In this document: in pieces, positions 37,525-44,359 of the stretch
Layout of the letters: each line of letters starts with the position of its first letter
Numbering within the stretch: position 1 is the stretch's first letter
Virus record (IMG/VR): IMGVR_UViG_3300024518_003042
Span: 1 to 44,721 of that record
Length of the DNA stretch: 44,721 bases
Source of the DNA: a virus
Reading direction: 5' to 3' (one strand)
The notes under the pieces: generated by a model
The model's input: the letters and a program-made list of their open reading frames with translations, nothing else
What the model was told of the DNA's origin: nothing
Databases searched by the model: none
Program-made: the position numbers and the translations under genes

Positions 37525-39171
37525 TTATACGTTGTCTAGTCCTTCAACATACAACTTACCATAAAATTCTGGTCGGATCATCTTCTTAGCATAACGCGTC
37601 ATCACCCCTTTTCTCGGTGTGAAATTATTCGGGTCATAAACCAATGGAGTCATTATTAACGGAATATAAGGTGCATAAACAGCTCCCGTTTCAAGGAATT
37701 GACTTCCTCTGTATCCTGTTAATACTACGTTCTCTAACATATAAGGGTTCTTGTAAACTTGGAATCTTGAGTTAAGAGTTCCAACTTTTTGAACACCCAT
37801 TGCGAAACCGTTAGTTCCCCAAGCAGTACCATCAGTATCAGCAGCATAACCTGGAATTGATTCTAATATAGTTGCTACTTTTGGAGATACAACTACAAAG
37901 TTAGCACCACCACGCATCGTTTTCTGATGAATAGAGTTACTCAACGATTGTAATTTAGTTCCAAGTGTTTGGAACCAAGTACCTTGGTTGTAAGCTTGTC
38001 CGGCAATAGTTGCAGGAGTTTCAAACAAACCTGTTGATTTGTTGTATTGTCTACCAATAGTTGCTGACCAATACTCAGTTGTTACTGCATTTTGAATCAA
38101 CATATCAAGAATCTCTAAGTCAATCTCTTGTGAGATATATTCAGACAACATTGAAGTTAATTCGTTCTCAGCATCAATAGAGTGATAAGCGTTCAAATCT
38201 TGTGCAAATTCTGGAGTCCAGATTGCTTTCAATTTTCTCGTCTTAGCAACAATTGCTTCACTTCTCATTTCAATATTCAATTCAGGAATATTGATGTTAG
38301 TATCAATAGCGTTACCTGCTACCGGAACTTGTCCTGCTTCAAAATCACCTCTTGTAATATCAGTAGGTTGTTTTTGATATGTAATCAATCCACCTGGACT
38401 TGCTACTACTGAACCAGAAATTACAAACGTAATTTGCGTGTCAGCACTGTTTATTCTTGTGAATGCTGGGTAATAAGCAATAATACCTGAACCACTGATT
38501 TCAAAAGCTCTTACGCCTTCTGCATCAAACTCGGGTAAATCAGAAGTTAATACAGTAACAGTTTGTAATCCACCAGCTGACATAGAAGCACTATAATCAG
38601 AATCAAAGTTTACATCACTAATTGTTGCTGAACCTGTTCCCCATACACCGGCAACAGGTGTTGCTGCAGCAGTAAAACCACCACTTCCTGTTTCGTTGAT
38701 TGAATAACCAAATCTACCAGCACCATAAAGACCTTCGCTAGCAGCAGAAGTAGTGTCTGTAACACCAAATACTGAATCTAGTTGTGAATCTTTACCAGCA
38801 CCTGTTTCAAAACCTGGTTGAGCTGAACCATACTTGAAATCTAAGTAAAATACTAGACCTGATGGTAAGTTCATTGGTTGTACAGATACAAAGTCTTTTG
38901 CAGCTATTTCACTAAATACTCTTCGTACAAGTGGTAAAGCAACTCCTGACCATTCTTCTGATCCATCTGCAGTTCCTGTCCTAGAAGCTTCAGTTACTAA
39001 TTGTTTTGCTTGATTTTCAAGCATGATCGCCATTCCGTGTTTATCATAGTCAGTATCAATACCTTCTAGTAAACCCGTCTTCTGCCATTTTGAAACGATT
39101 TGTTTTGTTTCGTTCAATTGGTTTCTGTACGTAGCGTTCGTGTTTTCCATTATGTTTTTTATATTTGACAT
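37525..39171 (-). CDS. gp23: Major capsid protein (gp23-like, 548 aa)
   Basis: The N-terminal propeptide ends QLVTE61-A, matching T4 gp23 where the prohead protease removes about 65 residues at a (L/F)-x-T-E/A site. VRRVFSEIAAKDFVSVQPMNLPSGLVFYLDF at about 83-113 is the hallmark gp23 segment (VRR..PNLIAFDICGVQPMN.P.G). The C-terminus (TRYAKKMIRPEFYGKLYVEGLDN) fits as well. T4 gp23 is 521 aa. The region about 115-235 is Gly/Ser/Ala-rich and may form the insertion domain. It is downstream of the scaffold gene, and ends at a strong terminator. Confidence 0.95.
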   Translation of the reverse strand: MSNIKNIMENTNATYRNQLNETKQIVSKWQKTGLLEGIDTDYDKHGMAIMLENQAKQLVTEASRTGTADGSEEWSGVALPLVRRVFSEIAAKDFVSVQPMNLPSGLVFYLDFKYGSAQPGFETGAGKDSQLDSVFGVTDTTSAASEGLYGAGRFGYSINETGSGGFTAAATPVAGVWGTGSATISDVNFDSDYSASMSAGGLQTVTVLTSDLPEFDAEGVRAFEISGSGIIAYYPAFTRINSADTQITFVISGSVVASPGGLITYQKQPTDITRGDFEAGQVPVAGNAIDTNINIPELNIEMRSEAIVAKTRKLKAIWTPEFAQDLNAYHSIDAENELTSMLSEYISQEIDLEILDMLIQNAVTTEYWSATIGRQYNKSTGLFETPATIAGQAYNQGTWFQTLGTKLQSLSNSIHQKTMRGGANFVVVSPKVATILESIPGYAADTDGTAWGTNGFAMGVQKVGTLNSRFQVYKNPYMLENVVLTGYRGSQFLETGAVYAPYIPLIMTPLVYDPNNFTPRKGVMTRYAKKMIRPEFYGKLYVEGLDNV

Positions 39172-39204
39172 AATTGTTTTTCTCCGTTTTTTTAAATTAA
39201 TTAA

Positions 39205-40191
39205 TTACTTTTTTAAACCTGCAAGTTTTTGCATTCTATTAGAAAACTTATTACTCTCAGAAATTATTTGTTTCTTTGGAGCAGTTGTTCCTGTTACTCT
39301 ACTTGCGTTTTCGTTTACTTTACGTTTTGCTGGTCTTTTCATAGATTCAGCTAATGTAGTGTAAACTAGTTTTACTTCTCTTAAAGTCTGAGCTCTATCA
39401 AAGTTGTCAATAACGTTTAACTTTTGTGACTCGTTTAAGTCATAAGATTTAAACAGTTTGTTCGAAAACAAAAGTTTAGCGTTTAACAAGTTTGTTTCAT
39501 TTAAAGATTCTTTCATTACTTTAATAGTTTTGTAAGCTTCTTCTAATTCTTCAGCCATATCTTCTTCTTCTGTTGAAACCGCATCTGCATCACCATCTGG
39601 TAATCCATCACCACTCATAGAATCGTCTTCTCTTAGTGCTGCGATAATTTCATTGATATCAATGTCATCTTCATGCTCATCTTCAGTTAAGTCGTCGTCG
39701 TTTTCAATTTCTGATGATTCTAATTCTTCAGTCATTTCGTCTTCAACTTCATCTTCCATTTCAACTTCTGAATCCATATCATCTTCACCTTCTAGCTCTC
39801 TAATGATAGCTTCAAGTTCTAAATCTTCTTCATCGTCCATATCCATTTCTGCGTCTACTTCTGAATCCATTTCAACTTCGTCTTCTGCATCCATTTCTGC
39901 ATCCATTTCAACATCGTCTTCTGAATCCATTTCATCTTCGTCCATATCCATTTCTTCATCACCTTCTAGTGATTCTGAATCGTCCATTTCGTCGTAAACT
40001 TCGGCATCCATTTCTTCTTCTTCCCCTTCCATCTCTTCGTCATCCATTTCTTGCATCATTTTAGCAGAAATCATTGATTGTAGTTTTGGAGTGAAAGCTT
40101 CTTCTAAAGCTGCTTTTGCATTTAACAAAGCTGTAGATCTTACCGCTTTAGCATCTGCAATTGCCTCTTTTAACAATTTACTTTTTGACAT
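39205..40191 (-). CDS. gp22: Prohead core scaffold protein (gp22-like, 328 aa)
   Basis: The start MSKSKLLKE-A and the C-terminal third (LNETNLLNAKLLFSNKLFKSYDLNESQKLNVIDNFDRAQTLREVKLVY) match gp22 scaffolds of T4-like marine phages. Residues about 46-190 are a Met/Asp/Glu-only-like acidic repeat (units such as EMDAEMDAEDE). Several L-N-E and V-N-E sites (ESLNE-T, YDLNE-S, KVNE-N, IISE-S) agree with proteolytic removal of the core during maturation. It sits directly upstream of gp23 behind a two-box promoter and a hairpin-rich leader. Confidence 0.9.
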   Translation of the reverse strand: MSKSKLLKEAIADAKAVRSTALLNAKAALEEAFTPKLQSMISAKMMQEMDDEEMEGEEEEMDAEVYDEMDDSESLEGDEEMDMDEDEMDSEDDVEMDAEMDAEDEVEMDSEVDAEMDMDDEEDLELEAIIRELEGEDDMDSEVEMEDEVEDEMTEELESSEIENDDDLTEDEHEDDIDINEIIAALREDDSMSGDGLPDGDADAVSTEEEDMAEELEEAYKTIKVMKESLNETNLLNAKLLFSNKLFKSYDLNESQKLNVIDNFDRAQTLREVKLVYTTLAESMKRPAKRKVNENASRVTGTTAPKKQIISESNKFSNRMQKLAGLKK

Positions 40192-40298
40192 ATTATTGTC
40201 TCCCTTAATGTTTGTTTAGGAAATATACTTATTGAGAAGTATAATGTAATTTTAATTCTAGACCTTATATAGAGATAAGGTATTTGTGAAAGTCTAAT
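40192..40298 (-). promoter_or_regulatory. Long 5' leader of scaffold gene with two hairpins
   Basis: Between the promoter and the GGGAG ribosome-binding site there are two inverted repeats: ACCTTAT-ATAAGGT (about 40263-40282, 7 bp) and ATACTT-AAGTAT (about 40226-40243, 6 bp). They could protect the mRNA or regulate scaffold translation. Confidence 0.45.
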
Positions 40299-40326
40299 AT
40301 AAATATAAGAAAAAAAACTAAACGTT
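40299..40326 (-). promoter_or_regulatory. Two-box late-type promoter for scaffold and capsid
   Basis: AACGTTTA, 12 nt, ATATTTAT on the minus strand; the upstream box differs by one base from the other two copies. It drives gp22 and probably gp23. Confidence 0.55.
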
Positions 40327-40381
40327 TAAAATTATTGAAAAAAACTTGTTTATTATGTATTTTTTTTGTATATTTGTAGTA

Positions 40382-40783
40382 TTAACCAAAAATTTTATCG
40401 GCAAATGTAATTATTAACCCAACAACAATTTGTATGCCTACAATTATACCTAGAAATTTAGTCATTTGGTTCTTTTGCATATACACTTCGTCTTTAACTT
40501 GTTGCATCTGTTTAGGGGACCAAACCTCATTAACTTCTTGTATATGTTTTACTAATTCGTTTCTAATATCCTTAATATCCTTGGCTGCAGCTAGAAACGT
40601 TTTTTCGTCGACTTCACGATGCTGTTCTACTTCTTGTTGAACCAACGATATTTTTTTACTTAGTTCTGCAATTACTGATTCGTCTTTTTCTAAACTAGTG
40701 TTAAGACGTTCTAATTCATTTAATACAAGGCGTCCATACTCAGACCACCCATTTGTCGATATACTATCTTTATCGGTTTTCAT
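40382..40783 (-). CDS. C-terminal membrane-anchored coiled-coil protein (133 aa)
   Basis: I use the ATG at 40783, which overlaps the previous stop as ATGA and has AAAGG upstream. Residues 15-105 are a coiled coil (LVLNELERLNTSLEKDESVIAELSKKISLVQQEVEQH), and the C-terminus is a hydrophobic helix (FLGIIVGIQIVVGLIITFADKIFG). The arrangement resembles small phage membrane proteins such as XhlA-like proteins and holin partners, but also some cytoplasmic chaperone-like membrane proteins. No lysis gene is nearby. Confidence 0.55.
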   Translation of the reverse strand: MKTDKDSISTNGWSEYGRLVLNELERLNTSLEKDESVIAELSKKISLVQQEVEQHREVDEKTFLAAAKDIKDIRNELVKHIQEVNEVWSPKQMQQVKDEVYMQKNQMTKFLGIIVGIQIVVGLIITFADKIFG

Positions 40784-41028
40784 ATCGATACCTTTGAAAG
40801 AATACCAATAATAGTAGCACAAATTGATTCGTAATGTCTTATCTTTGCTTTAGGTTGTTTAAGATTACTGATAATTTCCTGTTCATTATCTATAACCCGT
40901 TGGATATCACTTAGTGTATTAGTGTAACCGTCGTCAGATGAGTGATTAGCTTCCAATACGTCAACTAATTTACGTATTTGTTGTAAGTTTGTAGACTGTT
41001 CTTTATTTGACGACGTTGTGTTTGGCAT
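40780..41028 (-). CDS. Small helical protein overlapping bS21 (82 aa)
   Basis: I use the ATG at 41028 (MPNTTSSNKEQ), which overlaps the end of the bS21 gene by 26 nt. Alternatives are an ATG at 41079 with a purine-rich leader (the leader also encodes bS21 Arg residues) or a TTG at 41106. The protein is helical and polar (LQQIRKLVDVLEANHSSDDGYTNTLSDIQRVIDNEQEIISNL). It is coupled to the next gene by ATGA. Function unknown. Confidence 0.5.
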   Translation of the reverse strand: MPNTTSSNKEQSTNLQQIRKLVDVLEANHSSDDGYTNTLSDIQRVIDNEQEIISNLKQPKAKIRHYESICATIIGILSKVSI

Positions 41029-41236
41029 CAAATATTGCTCTGTCTTTAAGTCTTCGTCTTTTTGCAGTAGGCTTTTCATATTCTCTTCTCTCTCTATACT
41101 GTTCAATTATTTCGTTGTCTTTAACTTTCCCTTTCCATACCCTTAACGCGTGTTCAATATCGTTTGGTTTTGGACCTAATACTTTTACTGCCATTCCATT
41201 ACCTGGAACTATTGTTTTTATGCTTCTTCCGTTCAT
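41003..41236 (-). CDS. rpsU: Phage-encoded ribosomal protein bS21 (77 aa)
   Basis: The core AVKVLGPKPNDIEHALRVWKGKVKDNEIIEQYRERREYEKPTAKRRRLKDRAIFDAKHNVVK is clearly bS21: the ALRxxKxKVxxxxxxxxxRxRxxYEKPxxKRxR signature is complete. bS21 sits at the small-subunit platform by the anti-Shine-Dalgarno sequence and is one of the ribosomal proteins most often found in phages. It lies in the head gene cluster, downstream of a structural-type gene, so late expression is expected. It may tune the host ribosome toward phage mRNAs that carry Shine-Dalgarno sites. A 14-residue N-terminal extension is present if the first ATG is used. Confidence 0.9.
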   Translation of the reverse strand: MNGRSIKTIVPGNGMAVKVLGPKPNDIEHALRVWKGKVKDNEIIEQYRERREYEKPTAKRRRLKDRAIFDAKHNVVK

Positions 41237-41304
41237 CTTTGTAACTTATTTTTTGTTTAATTATTTATTTCTTTTTAGGTTCATTTTTATAGATAGAAAG
41301 TTTC

Positions 41305-42528
41305 TTATTTAATATAGATCCAATAATGTTCTTCATCATCAAAGTAATCTTCTAACTCTGGATGTTTCTTAACAAGTCTATCTTCAATCTTTCCGGTACC
41401 ATCAAAAGTGAAGGTTGCTTTGCCTTTGAATTCTGGTAATCGTAATATAGTTCGACAATCCTTTGGAAAACTATCTGATCCTTCTTGTGAGAAATTAAAA
41501 GTATCTACTCCCATTAAATGTGGATGAACCATTTTGAATCGTAGATCTCGTTCTTCTACTTGAAAGCGGTTTGCTAATTTTTTACGAAAACTTTTAACCC
41601 AACTTGGGAATTTTATTTTTTTAGGTTCATTTTTATAGATAACTGATTCATCGATTGCTTTTAAATCGATGTCTGTTGCTTCATAAGTGTATGCTATTGC
41701 ATCCGATTCACTTACTCCAAATTTCTTAGCAAGTTTACGTATAATATCTTTTGTAATTTTACTTTCAGGTATTCTATCAAACGCTTTTGCGAATGGTGTA
41801 GGAACCGAAGTATTTTCGTGTAATTCGTCGATTGCTTTTGGATATGGAGTTTTCTTTGCTAAATCTAAAAGAACTTTTAAATCAGATGCTTTGTTTCTAT
41901 TGTATTTATCTGCATTCTTTTTATTTTTGAAAATAGCTGATACTTTCTTTCCGTTATCATCAATCATAATAATGATACCTTTTTTACCAACGTGTTTTTC
42001 ATCAGTTACAGATAATCCTTCATTTACTGATTCAGTAACGTCATATTTTTCTCCGTCAACTTCAAATGAATCATCACCATCTTTCTTAGCTTTACTTACA
42101 GCGGCACCAAATGCGTTTCCTTCCTCAACATCATTAATATCAAAGTACTTACCTAGTGTTCCACCCATATCTTCATAACAAGCTTCCATACGTTGTTGTA
42201 ATATAGACATTTCCTTTGCAGTCTTTTCAAATATTTTGTAGCTTTCACCTAACCCTTTCATATGACGACCAACGGTTACACCATCAAACCAATCACCTTC
42301 CTGTAAAGCAACGTGTTTAGCTTGTTCCAACATTTTACCGATAGATTCCGACATATCTTGAAAAGAGTTTTCTCTGTAAATTGATTCTCCAAAAGAATTA
42401 AAGTTTCCCACTGATTCTAAGAATGCTCGTTTGTCTTCGTTAGACATTTTAGGAGTTTCTTGTTCTCCCCAAGACTCGTTTAGTTTAATTTTTTTGTTTG
42501 TGCTGTTTAGTAAATCTCTTAGTTTCAT
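41305..42528 (-). CDS. Structural protein with targeting-like start and VNE site (407 aa)
   Basis: The start MKLRDLLNSTNKKIKLNE18-S is a capsid-targeting-like peptide. Residues about 41-135 (FNSFGESIYRENSFQDMSESIGKMLEQAKHVALQEGDWFDGVTVGRHMKGLGESYKIFEKTAKEM) form a helical domain that I recall next to the capsid genes of other T4-like marine phages. ESVNE170-G is the same site as in the 1288-aa polyprotein. A C-terminal half follows with an alpha/beta domain (GKKGIIIMIDDNGKKVSAIFKNKK, then PEFKGKATFTFDGTG, EHYWIYIK). It is probably a processed head protein. Confidence 0.7.
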   Translation of the reverse strand: MKLRDLLNSTNKKIKLNESWGEQETPKMSNEDKRAFLESVGNFNSFGESIYRENSFQDMSESIGKMLEQAKHVALQEGDWFDGVTVGRHMKGLGESYKIFEKTAKEMSILQQRMEACYEDMGGTLGKYFDINDVEEGNAFGAAVSKAKKDGDDSFEVDGEKYDVTESVNEGLSVTDEKHVGKKGIIIMIDDNGKKVSAIFKNKKNADKYNRNKASDLKVLLDLAKKTPYPKAIDELHENTSVPTPFAKAFDRIPESKITKDIIRKLAKKFGVSESDAIAYTYEATDIDLKAIDESVIYKNEPKKIKFPSWVKSFRKKLANRFQVEERDLRFKMVHPHLMGVDTFNFSQEGSDSFPKDCRTILRLPEFKGKATFTFDGTGKIEDRLVKKHPELEDYFDDEEHYWIYIK

Positions 42529-42536
42529 AGTATTCC

Positions 42537-42767
42537 TTAAAATTTGAAAATTATTTCGTTTGGACTAATGCCTTCTTTCTTCATTAACTTAATTAATGCT
42601 TCATATACTTTCATACCAATTTTTTCATTGGATTCTGGATTAGGTAATCCTTGTATTCTAATGTTAGTGTTTAACCCACGTGCATTAAATTCTTGTTTAG
42701 CTTCTGTAACTGATTTAGGAGCATCGAACTTACCGGTTGTTTTGTTGTATTTGAAGTTGTTGTTCAT
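42537..42767 (-). CDS. Small protein with FKYNK-TGK-APKS module (76 aa)
   Basis: The start MNNNFKYNKTTGKFDAPKSVTE-A shares FKYNKxTGKxxAP with the adjacent 162-aa protein, and SVTE-A is a possible prohead-protease site near residue 22. The rest (LNTNIRIQGLPNPESNEKIGMKVYEALIKLMKKEG) is a compact domain. It is coupled closely to its neighbours. Function unknown; a co-processed head protein is likely by position. Confidence 0.55.
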   Translation of the reverse strand: MNNNFKYNKTTGKFDAPKSVTEAKQEFNARGLNTNIRIQGLPNPESNEKIGMKVYEALIKLMKKEGISPNEIIFKF

Positions 42768-42769
42768 AA

Positions 42770-43258
42770 TTACTTTATAGACTTTTTAAGGTATCCAACA
42801 ATATAGTCTAATAGTTCCTTTTGAGCAGGTTTAATATCTCCCTTTTCTGTCAGTGGCCCTTCTTTCCATTTTAACCAAGCGTTCTTGATTAAAAATAAGG
42901 CTTTTCTAATTTTATCCGGGTCCATTACTTCAATGTACTCTTCGGTAAGTACATCTTCCCGTATAGTATCAATATTAATAACTTTGTTTTTACCTGAATC
43001 AGTTTTAACAGCGTATTTGTGATTTCCCATACGTTTTACAATAGTAGCAGAATCACCATCAGCTAAAGTAACGGAATCACCAATTTTCTTTTCTGTTGGC
43101 ATTCTTTCGGCAAGTTGATCTTCTATCTCTTCGTTAGTTGAATGTTTACCTGGAGCTTCATATTTACCTGTTGCTTTGTTGTATTTAAACATTTGAGAAC
43201 TTGGTAATTCCCCAAGTACTGATTCGTTTAATAAGTCTTTTAATTTAGTTCGTTTCAT
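42770..43258 (-). CDS. Candidate head protein, MKRTKLKDLLNE start (162 aa)
   Basis: The N-terminus MKRTKLKDLLNE12-S is another targeting-like peptide with an L-N-E/Ser site. FKYNKATGKYEAPGKHSTNEE at about 24-44 is shared with the next gene. Residues about 60-95 (GDSVTLADGDSATIVKRMGNHKYAVKTDSGKNKVI) form a small beta barrel, followed by a helical C-terminus. It follows the gp21 protease gene and has its own promoter box at 43277-43284. Confidence 0.6.
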   Translation of the reverse strand: MKRTKLKDLLNESVLGELPSSQMFKYNKATGKYEAPGKHSTNEEIEDQLAERMPTEKKIGDSVTLADGDSATIVKRMGNHKYAVKTDSGKNKVINIDTIREDVLTEEYIEVMDPDKIRKALFLIKNAWLKWKEGPLTEKGDIKPAQKELLDYIVGYLKKSIK

Positions 43259-43276
43259 TTTGTTCCTTTGTACTAT

Positions 43277-43284
43277 ATAAATAT
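43277..43284 (-). promoter_or_regulatory. Late-type promoter box
   Basis: GTATATTTATATAGTAC on the minus strand, about 19 nt before the start of the 162-aa gene, with AAAGGAAC as ribosome-binding site. Confidence 0.5.
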
Positions 43285-43288
43285 ACGT

Positions 43289-43996
43289 TTAATGTTTTTC
43301 AACTGATTCTTTACCTTCAAGTAAACAGCAACAAACACCGTTTACATCACATATAATTTCAGTTATCAAACTGTTTACCCGTGCAAATTTGTTTTCTGTG
43401 ATAAATTGTTTTGATTCGTTTAATACACCTTCTTTAACAACAGGTTGCCAAGCTTCTTGTGTACTAGGATTACTCACAAAGTCCCAACCTAGTAATTCAA
43501 AGTCATCTTCTACCACTACTGCTGGTTCACCATCGGATTCATCAACAATTTCTTTAACAGACCCCATACCACGTGAACTAATACCTACTTTGATACCGGC
43601 ATCAAGTAACGCTTTAAGTGTATTTCCTGCTGGAGTACCTTTAACACCACTTGGTAAGTCACATAGTACTTCAATGGTACCTACTAAGTCGTTACCTTCC
43701 CAATGTGCTTCCGTAATACAATGTGAAACGTTTTGTAGTGAGATAACACTACTGTCCGGATGATCTAATTCCCCTAATGCTCTACGTTCTTTGATAAGTT
43801 GTTGGTAATTTTTAACTTCGCGTTCTAATATGTCACTTGGATACCTACGTCTGTTTTGGTTTAAGGCTTCTTTACGTTGTAATATACCACGTGTCATTGG
43901 ATATCCACGTTGTGAAGATTTACCTTCCATTAGAGTACCGGGTACTATTTGAAAAAATCCATTGGCTCCTGCTGCGTCTACTAAATTCTGTTTCAT
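43289..43996 (-). CDS. gp21: Prohead core protease (gp21-like, 235 aa)
   Basis: LGELDHPDSSVISLQNVSHCITE contains the catalytic His (H79) and ISSRGMGSV at 139-147 the catalytic Ser (S140 or S141) of the T4 gp21-type peptidase (family U9). The whole length agrees with T4 gp21 (212 aa). It has L-x-E sites itself: TLME24-G, VLNE194-S, FITE201-N and LITE213-I, fitting self-processing. It should cleave gp22, gp23 and the internal head proteins listed here, many of which end a short leader in L-x-E or V-N-E. The last 15 residues are unusual (VCCCLLEGKESVEKH). Confidence 0.95.
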   Translation of the reverse strand: MKQNLVDAAGANGFFQIVPGTLMEGKSSQRGYPMTRGILQRKEALNQNRRRYPSDILEREVKNYQQLIKERRALGELDHPDSSVISLQNVSHCITEAHWEGNDLVGTIEVLCDLPSGVKGTPAGNTLKALLDAGIKVGISSRGMGSVKEIVDESDGEPAVVVEDDFELLGWDFVSNPSTQEAWQPVVKEGVLNESKQFITENKFARVNSLITEIICDVNGVCCCLLEGKESVEKH

Positions 43997-44005
43997 ATTA
44001 TATCC

Positions 44006-44359
44006 TTATTTTGCCCAAACGTTTTTCTTTTTATATAAGTCAAAGAATATACTAGCTATCTCTGCTCTAATGATTTCTCTTAACTCGATGTAATCTTCCG
44101 GTTCAAGTTCTTCTTTGATTACTGATTCTTTCTTTATGTTTCTTTTTTGTGCGACTAAGTTGTTAAGTTGTGAAAATAAGGCTGCAATATCTTTATTTAG
44201 TTTTTTTTCATCCGGAGACATCGGTGATTCGATATCCATTTTTGAATACAATTTTTTCTTTTTGTCAATAAGTGGACTAAGTTTTTTCCTTATAATTACT
44301 GACGCCTTTTCCAAATCCTTTAGGGTATCTTCGCTTATATGTTTTTTAGTTTTATGCAC
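44006..44359 (-). CDS. Small helical head protein, GTG start (117 aa)
   Basis: It starts at a GTG overlapping the previous gene by 8 nt. Residues 8-80 are a basic coiled coil (DTLKDLEKASVIIRKKLSPLIDKKKKLY, DEKKLNKDIAALFSQLNNLVAQKRN), then KESVIKEELEPEDY, then a helix. ESVIKE is close to the ESVNE site. In T4 the small prohead core proteins gp67 and gp68 lie just upstream of gp21, so this could be a functional counterpart. That is inferred from position. Confidence 0.55.
   Translation of the reverse strand: MHKTKKHISEDTLKDLEKASVIIRKKLSPLIDKKKKLYSKMDIESPMSPDEKKLNKDIAALFSQLNNLVAQKRNIKKESVIKEELEPEDYIELREIIRAEIASIFFDLYKKKNVWAK

Noticed and set aside
39653-39997. A 114-residue Ser-rich open frame on the plus strand
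   Set aside because: It is the antisense shadow of the Asp/Glu/Met-rich scaffold repeat; composition is fully explained by the complementary codons and there is no ribosome-binding site.
40784-40822. Extra 13 residues at the start of the membrane coiled-coil protein
   Set aside because: The ATG at 40783 overlaps the previous stop as ATGA and has AAAGG in front; the upstream residues come from the preceding gene's sequence.
41029-41106. Longer start of the protein overlapping bS21
   Set aside because: It would require a TTG or an ATG inside the bS21 Arg-rich coding region; the purine-rich leader there is explained by bS21 Arg/Glu codons. Not fully excluded.
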